Of a stretch of 8,846 nt of DNA, positions 1 to 6,125 are shown piece by piece (the first letter of the stretch is position 1; each line of letters starts with the position of its first letter). The stretch comes from Clostridia bacterium. Its GTDB lineage: Bacteria > Bacillota > Clostridia > Christensenellales > Borkfalkiaceae. The notes under the pieces were generated by a model. It did no database searches and was not told where the DNA came from. It saw nothing but the letters and a program-made list of their open reading frames with translations. The stretch spans positions 1 to 8,846 of the forward strand of contig JAFVOV010000080.1 of assembly GCA_017505675.1 (NCBI GenBank), written 5' to 3'. The translations under genes and the position numbers were made by a program.

Positions 1-2218
1 CACCTTCTATAAAGATTTTTTTCTGACGTTCCATTTCTTCCATATTCTTTTTACCCATAGCTCGACGCACTATGTCCGCTTGTCCGAGAGAAAAGCCGCC
101 GATTTTTTGGCATATCTGCATAACTTGTTCTTGATAAATAAGTACGCCGTAAGTCGCTTTTAATAACGGCTCTAGCAAGGGGTGGTCGTACTTAATAGTA
201 TCGGGGTTATGCTTATAACTAACGTATTTAGGGATGCTATCCATAGGCCCCGGACGGTACATTGAAATACCCGCTATAATATCTTCAAAAGTAGAAGGCT
301 TTAAATCTCTCATAAAGCGTTTCATACCCGGACTTTCAAGTTGGAACACTGCGTCCGTTTCACCGTCACCGATTAACTTATAAGTCCCTTCGTCTTCATA
401 TCCTATTTTATGGAAATCGAGTTTTTTACCCGTGTTTTCATAAATATATTGCATAGCCTTACTAACGTCGGTAAGCGTTCTCAAACCAAGGAAGTCCATT
501 TTTAGCATACCTAGTTGTTCGACTTCTTTCATATCAAACTGCGTGGTAATATCGTCTTCACTTCTCTGCAAGGGAACGTTATCCGCAATAGGTTTAGCGC
601 ATATAACTACGCCAGCAGCGTGCATACCCGTTTGGCGTGGCATATCTTCAACGCGGATGGACATATCAATTACCTTTTTAACGGTAGGGTCTTGCTCGTA
701 CATCTCGCGCAGTTCTTTTACGCTGACGTCTTCGCCATCCTTGTTCTTCTTAAAGCCGAAACTTTCTTCAATACTACTCTTACCGTCCATAAGTTTAGTT
801 ATCTTATCCGTTTCCGAATAAGGTACGCGGTAAACCCTGCCTACGTCTTTTATGGCAAGTTTTGCGGCAAGCGTACCGAAAGTAACTATTTGAGCAACCC
901 TATCCGCGCCGTATTTACCACGAACGTATTCAACAACTTCGCCCCTGCGGTCGTCTTGGAAGTCTATATCAAAGTCAGGCATACTTACACGTTCTTTGTT
1001 TAAGAAACGCTCGAATACCAAATCGTATTTTAAGGGGTCAACGTCGGTAATACCAACTGAATACGCTATAATACTAGAAACACCGCTACCACGCCCAGCG
1101 CCAACTGAAATTCCGATACTTTTAGCGTAGTTGATAAAGTCCCAAACAATAAGATAATATTCTATGTAACCCATAGAGTGAATTGTGTTGAGTTCGTAAT
1201 CAAAGCGTTCGCGTATTTCTTCAGTTATAACGGGATATCTTTCGCGAAGCCCTTTTTCCGCAATATCTTTTAAGAAGTCGTATGCCGATTGACCGTTATC
1301 TGGAACGTAACCGGGAATTAAAGAATTATCCCTTATAGGCTCACATTTTTTATTAAGGTCAAAAACGGGTTCTTCACTACATTTTTGAGCGATTTTTACC
1401 GTATTTTCAAGCGCTTCTGGTATGTTTGGGAAAAGCGCAAGCATTTCATCATAGGTTTTTAAATAGGCTTGGTCTGTTTCCATTTTAAAGCGAGTGGGGT
1501 CGTCAATAGTGGTTTTTGTGCTGATACACGCAACAACGTCTTGAACTTCGCTGTCTTCTTTTTCAATATAATGCACGTCGTTAGTGGCAACAAGCGGAAT
1601 ATTGAGTTCTTTACCAAGTTTTATTATAAGCGGATTTATGCGCTTTTGTTCGGGCATACCGTGGTCTTGAATTTCTAAATAAAAATCGTCTTTAAAAATA
1701 TCGTAAAGCATTAAAGCCGTTTCTTTAGCGCCTTCGTAATCGTTTTGCATAAGGCGTTTATTTACTCGCCCAGCAAGACAGCCAGATAAGCATACCAAAC
1801 CTTCAGAATGTTCTCTTAAAAGTTTATAGTCTATTCTTGGTTTATAATAAAACCCGTCAACGTATGCAATAGAATCAAGTTTAATTAAATTTTTATATCC
1901 CTTTTTATTTTTGCAGAGCAAAACTAAATGGTCGTATTCCCTTTCTGCAACTTTATGGTCGTTTGCAACGTATAATTCACAACCGATAATCGCTTGCATT
2001 TTTGCTTCTTCTTCGCTTGCGCCACTTTCTAACGCTTTCATATACGCTTTTTTTGCGCATTCAGCAAAATAAAGCGTGCCAAACATATTACCGTGGTCGG
2101 TAATCGCCAAAGCGTGCATACCTTTTTTACGGCACGCCTTAAAAACGTCGTCTATACGGGTAGCGCCGTCAAGAAGACTATATTCAGTATGAACGTGTAA
2201 ATGTACGAATTCAGGCAT
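1..2218 (-). CDS. dnaE: DNA polymerase III alpha subunit DnaE, N-terminal 739 residues (3' end outside window)
   Basis: Replicative C-family DNA polymerase. In Bacillota it works beside PolC, mainly extending lagging-strand primers. The reading frame is open from the ATG at 2218 to the left edge, about two thirds of a usual 1,100-1,200 residue protein. The N-terminal PHP domain starts HLHVHTEYSLLDG. All nine metal-ligand positions known from mycobacterial DnaE1 can be matched: H8, H10, D17, H42, E81, H97, C147, D214 and H216. The palm domain has GRGSGVSS near residues 375-385, the PDFDIDF motif with catalytic D415 and D417, and the third acidic residue D575 in MDFLGLRTLT. The frame reaches the fingers (RRAMGKKNMEE) before the edge. 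The start is supported by AGGAA six bases upstream. The gene lies downstream of whiA as in many Clostridia, but is separated from it here by a MITE. The DnaE subclass (DnaE1 or DnaE3) cannot be decided without the C-terminus. Confidence 0.97.
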   Translation of the reverse strand, partial: MPEFVHLHVHTEYSLLDGATRIDDVFKACRKKGMHALAITDHGNMFGTLYFAECAKKAYMKALESGASEEEAKMQAIIGCELYVANDHKVAEREYDHLVLLCKNKKGYKNLIKLDSIAYVDGFYYKPRIDYKLLREHSEGLVCLSGCLAGRVNKRLMQNDYEGAKETALMLYDIFKDDFYLEIQDHGMPEQKRINPLIIKLGKELNIPLVATNDVHYIEKEDSEVQDVVACISTKTTIDDPTRFKMETDQAYLKTYDEMLALFPNIPEALENTVKIAQKCSEEPVFDLNKKCEPIRDNSLIPGYVPDNGQSAYDFLKDIAEKGLRERYPVITEEIRERFDYELNTIHSMGYIEYYLIVWDFINYAKSIGISVGAGRGSGVSSIIAYSVGITDVDPLKYDLVFERFLNKERVSMPDFDIDFQDDRRGEVVEYVRGKYGADRVAQIVTFGTLAAKLAIKDVGRVYRVPYSETDKITKLMDGKSSIEESFGFKKNKDGEDVSVKELREMYEQDPTVKKVIDMSIRVEDMPRQTGMHAAGVVICAKPIADNVPLQRSEDDITTQFDMKEVEQLGMLKMDFLGLRTLTDVSKAMQYIYENTGKKLDFHKIGYEDEGTYKLIGDGETDAVFQLESPGMKRFMRDLKPSTFEDIIAGISMYRPGPMDSIPKYVSYKHNPDTIKYDHPLLEPLLKATYGVLIYQEQVMQICQKIGGFSLGQADIVRRAMGKKNMEEMERQKKIFIEG

Positions 2219-2224
2219 AATTTT

Positions 2225-2229
2225 TTCCT
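2225..2229 (-). promoter_or_regulatory. Ribosome binding site of dnaE, inside the left target-site duplication
   Basis: On the minus strand the bases read AGGAA, six bases (AAAATT) before the dnaE ATG. The site is part of the 8-bp repeat TAAAGGAA that also occurs at 2407-2414, where the same bases directly follow the last sense codon of whiA. Confidence 0.7.
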
Positions 2230-2232
2230 TTA
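2225..2232. repeat. Target-site duplication, left copy (TTCCTTTA)
   Basis: Perfect 8-bp direct repeat of 2407-2414. It directly abuts the GGCT end of the inverted-repeat element at 2233. The match is exactly 8 bp, since the bases on either side differ between the two copies (T2224 against C2406, G2233 against T2415), as expected for a transposition footprint. Confidence 0.85.
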
Positions 2233-2406
2233 GGCTATGTCACAAAAAATGACTGGTTAGTAATTTTTTCACTTTAGCGAAAAAAATACAAAAAGGACGA
2301 GTGTTCTTGTAAGGGCGCATACCCTTTGCGGTCTGTAACCGCGCAAAACACGAAGTAATTTGTAGTATTTTTCCGCTAAAAATCAGTCAGAGTTTGTGTC
2401 AGAGCC
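2233..2406. mobile_element. MITE-like non-autonomous insertion element, 174 bp, with inverted ends and 8-bp target duplication
   Basis: The left end reads GGCTATGTCAC. The right end, read from outside in, is GGCTCTGACAC. The two ends match at 18 of the first 24 positions without gaps (shared features: GGCT, CACAAA, TGACTG). After a gap of about 13 bases in the right arm, the similarity resumes as TTTAGCG followed by an A-run and ATAC (left 2273-2289, right arm around 2365-2380). The halves thus form a long imperfect palindrome around two small hairpins. There is no coding frame and no transposase. Perfect 8-bp repeats flank the element. GG-starting ends with 8-bp AT-rich duplications are typical of ISL3-family insertion sequences, so mobilisation by an ISL3-type transposase elsewhere in the genome is my inference. 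A chance palindrome is unlikely because the flanking repeat abuts both tips exactly. Confidence 0.85.
2311..2342. other. Paired small hairpins at the centre of the MITE
   Basis: Two consecutive perfect 5-bp stems occupy the element's centre. AAGGG (2311-2315) pairs with CCCTT (2322-2326) across a 6-base loop. GCGGT (2328-2332) pairs with ACCGC (2338-2342) across a 5-base loop. Together with the long outer stem they give a branched, cruciform-like fold in DNA or RNA. Neither hairpin is followed by a T-run on either strand, so they do not look like terminators. Confidence 0.55.
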
Positions 2407-2414
2407 TTCCTTTA
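2407..2414. repeat. Target-site duplication, right copy (TTCCTTTA), containing the whiA stop codon
   Basis: Identical to 2225-2232 and abutting the AGCC end of the element at 2406. On the minus strand it reads TAAAGGAA, whose first three bases are the whiA stop codon. The remaining AGGAA matches the dnaE ribosome binding site in the other copy. Confidence 0.85.
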
Positions 2415-3356
2415 TAGTTCGTTTGCTATCGCAACTATCTTTCTCAATCTGTGATTTAAACAACTTTTTCCGAGCGAAAGCCTTTCAGCAAGTTCGTTAA
2501 GTGTTTCTTCAGGGTTTTCCTTTCTTGCTAAAGCGACTTCAGCAAGTTCTTTTTTTAGGCTTTCAATGCCTATAGTGCTTTCAATTTTATCTATAGCCGA
2601 AATTTGTTTTGCAGACGCTTCGATTTGCTTATTCACGTTACCAAGGTCGCAATTTTTTTGACGGTTAGAGATGTTTTTCATTTCTCTGTTAATCATCAAT
2701 TCAGTAAGCGCAAGCACGGATACTGGCGCGGGTAAAAAAGCAATGAAGTCTTTAATTTCTTCTACGCTTTTTATATACACGATATATCCGCCACGGCGAC
2801 CAACTATCTTGGTTATAACGTTATATTCTGCAAGTTTATTGCTTGTTTCTAACGCAGTTACGTAACTTGAAAAATAAATTTCCAAATGATACCCCGTGCT
2901 AGAATTTCCGTTTTCAGTTGGAAGCGTGCATAGCCCTGATGAAACGAAAAGCCCCCTTATAAACGCGCGCAAACAACACTCTTTTTCTGTAAGAGCGCCG
3001 TAAAAATTCAAGTTAACTGCAACTTCGCCGTCAACTTCAGTTAGAACTTCAAGTTCAGTTAATATTTCAACCGCTTTGTTCCCGCTAATCGACAGCAAGA
3101 ACTTGTCCTTTTTATGCGTTCTATCTTCAACGACGCTAACTTCCCTTATGTCGTAATCAAACAATAACTTAAAACTGTTAGTTAAAGCCATTGCCGTTTG
3201 TTCATCTGGCGCTTTGAATTCTAAACCGAGTTCGCCGTCTTTTTCATACAAAACGCCCGAACCGCGTATAAGTCCTGCAATAAAGGCTTTACGGCAATGT
3301 TTTTCCTTTAGCGGTTTTGATAATATTTCTGATTTTATCTTTTCCGTAAAATTCAT
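2412..3356 (-). CDS. whiA: WhiA, cell-division/sporulation-type DNA-binding regulator
   Basis: WhiA is a transcription factor or nucleoid-associated protein. It controls sporulation septation in actinomycetes and affects cell division and chromosome segregation in Bacillota. The 314-residue length is normal. Residues about 20-205 form the two-repeat LAGLIDADG-like domain (AFIAGLIRGSGVL at 24-36, AFIRGLFVSSGL at 131-142). The acidic residues of active homing endonucleases are absent, as is usual in WhiA. The C-terminal helix-turn-helix region contains the family signature NRQKNCDLGNVNKQ (231-244) and ends with NELAERLSLGKSCLNHRLRK (287-306). The ATG overlaps the upstream PHP gene's stop by one base (TAATG), and AAGGAG lies eight bases upstream (3365-3370). 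The TAA stop lies in the MITE target-site duplication. rapZ, yvcK and an HPr-like gene, which often flank whiA, are missing here. Confidence 0.96.
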   Translation of the reverse strand: MNFTEKIKSEILSKPLKEKHCRKAFIAGLIRGSGVLYEKDGELGLEFKAPDEQTAMALTNSFKLLFDYDIREVSVVEDRTHKKDKFLLSISGNKAVEILTELEVLTEVDGEVAVNLNFYGALTEKECCLRAFIRGLFVSSGLCTLPTENGNSSTGYHLEIYFSSYVTALETSNKLAEYNVITKIVGRRGGYIVYIKSVEEIKDFIAFLPAPVSVLALTELMINREMKNISNRQKNCDLGNVNKQIEASAKQISAIDKIESTIGIESLKKELAEVALARKENPEETLNELAERLSLGKSCLNHRLRKIVAIANEL

Positions 3357-4129
3357 TAGCCCCGCTCCTTAAACGCCTTAAAACGCATTTCGGGAAGAAC
3401 GCCGTCAATATTTTTAATTCTATCTTTTGGAATTTCTACCCTAGATAAAAGATTTTCAACTAGCGAAATTTCACCCACCCTATCGGGCGAATGCGCGTCT
3501 GAATTTATAACGAAATTCACACCCGTTTTAACCACGTTATAAAGTTCTTCATCAGATAAATGAGTTTTTTTAGAATTAAGTTCTATATAAGTTCCATAAT
3601 CAGCAGCCGCTTTTGCAACTTCAACAGCATCAGCAAAACAACAAAAATTAAGGTGCGTAATCACGTCAACGGGGTTTTTCTTAATTACGTTAATAAAAGT
3701 TTTAGTGTTCGTTTTTATTACGCTTTTAGGTACGGAAAGTTTTTTAAAGGTCGTATAAAAAAAGTCAGGCACGAAAAGCGGAAAAACCGTGTTTAATTTA
3801 AATAGCACGAATTTGTGGATTCCTGCTAAAAATATATCAAAATTATCGTACATTTTAGGTTTAAGGTCTACAGTTCCATCCGTGCCGATAACGTTAGATT
3901 CAATACCTAGTAGTACCTTTACGCCCGTTTTTTCGGTTGCCAAAGCGCATTCCGCTTTCATCTTTGGTATTTTTTTCTTGGTTAAGCCGAATGCAGGATG
4001 CGCAAAGCCGTGGTCGGATATGCCTATTTCTTTTAAGCCTTTTTCCTTTGCTACTATTGCGTTGTCAATTATCTTGCCCTTTCCGTGACTATATACGGTA
4101 TGGGTATGGTAATCGGAAGTAAGAATCAT
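3356..4129 (-). CDS. PHP-domain metal-dependent phosphoesterase (YcdX/histidinol-phosphatase-like)
   Basis: Probable cytoplasmic phosphatase of the PHP superfamily; substrate unknown. With the ATG at 4129 the protein has 257 residues. Ligand positions of a trinuclear metal site, matched to E. coli YcdX, are all present: H8 and H10 (DYHTHT), H15, H40 (ISDHG), E77 (GIESN), H105 (AGIHK), H159 (ITHLN), D211 and H213 (NSDAHS). I chose the ATG at 4129 because it overlaps the murB stop as TAATG and has GGGGAG five bases upstream (4135-4140). An in-frame GTG at 4147 would add six residues (VRRGVL) before the conserved start of the domain and overlap murB by 19 bases. A PHP gene of this type commonly sits between murB and the rapZ-yvcK-whiA genes in Clostridia, which suggests a role near cell-wall metabolism, but no specific reaction can be assigned. 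Histidinol phosphatase activity is possible, though there are no his genes nearby. Confidence 0.9.
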   Translation of the reverse strand: MILTSDYHTHTVYSHGKGKIIDNAIVAKEKGLKEIGISDHGFAHPAFGLTKKKIPKMKAECALATEKTGVKVLLGIESNVIGTDGTVDLKPKMYDNFDIFLAGIHKFVLFKLNTVFPLFVPDFFYTTFKKLSVPKSVIKTNTKTFINVIKKNPVDVITHLNFCCFADAVEVAKAAADYGTYIELNSKKTHLSDEELYNVVKTGVNFVINSDAHSPDRVGEISLVENLLSRVEIPKDRIKNIDGVLPEMRFKAFKERG

Positions 4130-5022
4130 TAAAACTCCCCTACGCACTCGACTTCTTCAACAAGTTCAATATCGAACGCGTCTTTGACTTTTCGTTTTAT
4201 TTTTTGAATAAGAAGGTACACGTCTATAGCGCGAGCCTTTGAATTTGTAATTATAAAATTAGCGTGCTTATCAGATATTGACGCGCCACCAACGCTCTCA
4301 CCTTTAAGCCCTGCTTTATCGATTAGCGCGCCTGCCGTATACGGTTTTGGATTTTTAAAAACTGAACCGCAACTACACCCCGCAGGCTGAATACTTTTTC
4401 TTAAATCAAGATAGGTTTTAATTCCCGCCGAAATAATTTCCCTATCGCCTTCAGGAAATAAAAAGGACGCGGAAACGACAATTTCTTTTTTTCTTAAAAA
4501 CCTACTAGTGCGATACCCGAATTTACATTCGTTTTTATCATAAACCCTAATTTTACCGTCGTAAAGAGTTTCCACTGTGGTTATATAATCAGATATATTA
4601 TGCCCGAAAGCGCCTGCGTTCATAACAACCGCGCCACCTATCTCTGCAGGAATACCTGAAAGCGCTTCTAAACCAGATAAACGGTGGTCTAAATTAAATT
4701 TTATAAGTTTATCAAGTTTTGCGCCTGCCATTGCGCGAACTTCATCACGCTTAAAAAACACGTCGTTAAGTTTTTTTAAGTCTATAACAAGCCCGTCAAA
4801 GCCTAAATCTGAAAATAAAACGTTAGTTCCGTTACCTAAAACTTTTATTTTGATTTTATGCTTTTGCGCAAGCGATGTTAAATGATTTAATCCAAAAAGG
4901 CTATCGACTTCAGCATAATACCTTGCGCACCCGCCAACGTGAAAACCGGTATGTTTTTTCATAGGTTCGTCAAAATAAATTTTAGCAAGAGTAAATTCGC
5001 TTAAAGCACTTTGAAAGCCCAT
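4129..5022 (-). CDS. murB: UDP-N-acetylenolpyruvoylglucosamine reductase MurB
   Basis: Cytoplasmic FAD enzyme that reduces UDP-GlcNAc-enolpyruvate with NADPH to UDP-MurNAc, the second committed step of peptidoglycan precursor synthesis. The protein has 297 residues, normal for the shorter type II MurB. The FAD-binding part contains GNGTNVLFSD (63-72) and SGIPAEIGGAVVMNAGAFG (122-140). The catalytic part has GYRTSRF (169-175, substrate Y170/R171), GSVFKNP (219-225) with the proton-donor S220, DKHANFI (251-257), and a C-terminal acidic residue near E290. The stretch before the catalytic serine reads GCSCGS where PSAGS is common, adding two cysteines (C216, C218). The start is fixed by AAGGAG four bases upstream (5027-5032). 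It overlaps the next gene by one base. Confidence 0.97.
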   Translation of the reverse strand: MGFQSALSEFTLAKIYFDEPMKKHTGFHVGGCARYYAEVDSLFGLNHLTSLAQKHKIKIKVLGNGTNVLFSDLGFDGLVIDLKKLNDVFFKRDEVRAMAGAKLDKLIKFNLDHRLSGLEALSGIPAEIGGAVVMNAGAFGHNISDYITTVETLYDGKIRVYDKNECKFGYRTSRFLRKKEIVVSASFLFPEGDREIISAGIKTYLDLRKSIQPAGCSCGSVFKNPKPYTAGALIDKAGLKGESVGGASISDKHANFIITNSKARAIDVYLLIQKIKRKVKDAFDIELVEEVECVGEF

Positions 5023-5026
5023 AAAA

Positions 5027-5032
5027 CTCCTT
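5027..5032 (-). promoter_or_regulatory. Strong ribosome binding site of murB
   Basis: Minus-strand AAGGAG, four bases (TTTT) before the ATG at 5022. It confirms the murB start and contrasts with the upstream gene, which has no such site. Confidence 0.8.
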
Positions 5033-5037
5033 ATATC

Positions 5038-5066
5038 ATTTTACTATATTTTGTTTACTTTTTCAA
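5038..5066 (-). promoter_or_regulatory. Putative sigma-A promoter of murB operon
   Basis: Minus strand TTGAAA (5061-5066, five of six to TTGACA), a 17-base spacer, then TAAAAT (5038-5043, five of six to TATAAT). It lies wholly in the 46-base gap before murB. The expected start, about seven bases downstream, falls at or just before the ribosome binding site, so the leader would be only about 10 nt. That is short but possible. Sequence match only. Confidence 0.5.
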
Positions 5067-5068
5067 GA

Positions 5069-6058
5069 TTATAAGAGCAAATTTTTAATTTTATTTAACG
5101 CTTCTTTATTTCCTAGCGTTGCTTGCAGTGATAAATCTTGCATTTCATTTAAAACTTCCGGCGCGGTAAAGGCTGAAACTGTTTTCCCCGTATTTGATAG
5201 TTGCATAGCGTAAAGTTGCGCGTTTTCATATTTAACGTCAATAAAGGGCGAAAACATACCTATAGTATTAAGTTTTGACTGCACGGCATCTGAAATAAGA
5301 TATTCAATAAACTTTTCCGAATAATATCTTTTAGTTTGGTCGGTTGCCGTTACGGATACGTATTGAAACAAGTCGTTATACCCGTCAAGCGGTGTTATTT
5401 CATACTCAAATTCGCGCGCGTTAAGCCTGTTTAAGTCACGCTGGGTTCCTAAAAAGTATTTTACTTTTCCACCTGTAAATTTTACGTAAGCATCCATAGG
5501 TTTTAATACTTCAACGTTATTTACAAAATAACCACTTAAAGTAAACGCTGTGAGCGGTTGAGTAAATTCGCTTTGTGACACTAAAAGATTATCTATTACG
5601 TCAGTTTCAATCGTAATTTTAGGATTTTTAATTAAAACGTAACCGCCCCTACACCACGCGGTTGCATAAACTTTACCGCCGACCTTCCCGCCGTCTATTA
5701 CCCGCATGACGTTAAGTTCACTCATACCGCTAATATTTAGCCCTGCGCCGTAAGAAATCATATCGGGGAAAACGCCTTTATCTAAATTTTCTTTAACGCT
5801 TTTTGCCGTGTGGTTTATTACCATAACTAAAACGCCTTGGTTTTGTTTTTCAAATCCACGCGCGCTTTTTAATAAAAATTGTTTTCTTGACCCCACGCCA
5901 CCTTCAAAAGTATCCACCTGCCATAAGGTAAGTATTCCTTTATATTCAGAAGGGGTTGTATCCACCCCGCCGTCAACGATTTTTCCGCTACCATAAAATG
6001 CCGTAAACAAAATACAGAACGTTAAAATTACGGCAACGGTTACCCTTAATACTTTCAT
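5069..6058 (-). CDS. Exported protein resembling an ABC-transporter extracellular solute-binding protein
   Basis: 329 residues. A basic start (MKVLR) is followed by a hydrophobic stretch at about 6-22, so the protein is probably secreted or membrane-anchored. The only early cysteine, C15, sits inside the hydrophobic stretch and does not make a convincing lipobox. The mature part begins GILTLWQVDTFEGG (41-54) and continues SARGFEKQNQ (65-74) and FPDMISYGAG (97-106). This is the pattern of family 1 solute-binding proteins (strand, helix carrying F-E, then PD-x-I/V). A later YYSEKFIEYLISDAVQSKLN (about 245-265) resembles the 'aa-x-F-i-x-y-L-s' segment of the same family. Neither permease nor ATPase is nearby, so transport is uncertain. 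It follows a terminator directly and precedes murB by 46 bases. No clear ribosome binding site precedes its ATG. The ligand is unknown, and the fold assignment is moderately sure. Confidence 0.8.
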   Translation of the reverse strand: MKVLRVTVAVILTFCILFTAFYGSGKIVDGGVDTTPSEYKGILTLWQVDTFEGGVGSRKQFLLKSARGFEKQNQGVLVMVINHTAKSVKENLDKGVFPDMISYGAGLNISGMSELNVMRVIDGGKVGGKVYATAWCRGGYVLIKNPKITIETDVIDNLLVSQSEFTQPLTAFTLSGYFVNNVEVLKPMDAYVKFTGGKVKYFLGTQRDLNRLNAREFEYEITPLDGYNDLFQYVSVTATDQTKRYYSEKFIEYLISDAVQSKLNTIGMFSPFIDVKYENAQLYAMQLSNTGKTVSAFTAPEVLNEMQDLSLQATLGNKEALNKIKNLLL

Positions 6059-6064
6059 AATAAA

Positions 6065-6070
6065 AGTATA
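6065..6070 (-). promoter_or_regulatory. Possible -10 box directly before the solute-binding-like gene
   Basis: Minus-strand TATACT, six bases (TTTATT) before the ATG at 6058. No good -35 hexamer is seen 16-18 bases upstream, where the terminator T-run lies. A promoter is nevertheless needed between the terminator at 6084-6118 and this gene unless there is read-through. If this box is used, the transcript would begin at or next to the start codon. Confidence 0.3.
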
Positions 6071-6083
6071 TTCTCTTAACTAT

Positions 6084-6118
6084 AAAAAAAAGACTTTTTC
6101 AAACAGGAAAAGTCTTTT
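6084..6118 (-). terminator. Intrinsic terminator after the M16 peptidase gene
   Basis: Minus strand: an 11-bp perfect stem, AAAAGACTTTT with AAAAGTCTTTT (6108-6118 and 6088-6098), with a 9-base loop. The stem runs into eight consecutive T's (6084-6091). It begins eight bases after the stop of the M16 gene, so it closes the ylxY-M16 unit and separates it from the murB cluster. The stem is AT-rich, so efficiency may be moderate. Confidence 0.85.
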
Positions 6119-6125
6119 AATAAAT

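Noticed and set aside
515..1003. Plus-strand open frame opposite dnaE (162 codons) and several shorter ones at 543-821 and 1469-1678
   Set aside because: They lie wholly antisense to the conserved dnaE frame, give no recognisable motifs, and lack convincing ribosome binding sites. They are shadows of the real gene's codon bias.
2311..2342. The double hairpin as a tRNA or intrinsic terminator
   Set aside because: There is no acceptor stem, CCA-adjacent stem or T-loop consensus, and no T-run follows either hairpin on either strand. It is better explained as the centre of the MITE.
2233..2406. A REP/RAYT-type palindromic repeat
   Set aside because: REP elements do not normally leave target duplications. 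The perfect 8-bp repeats at both tips favour a DDE-transposase-mobilised MITE.
4130..4147. GTG at 4147 as start of the PHP gene
   Set aside because: It would overlap murB by 19 bases and add residues before the conserved domain start. The ATG at 4129 has a good ribosome binding site and a TAATG overlap.
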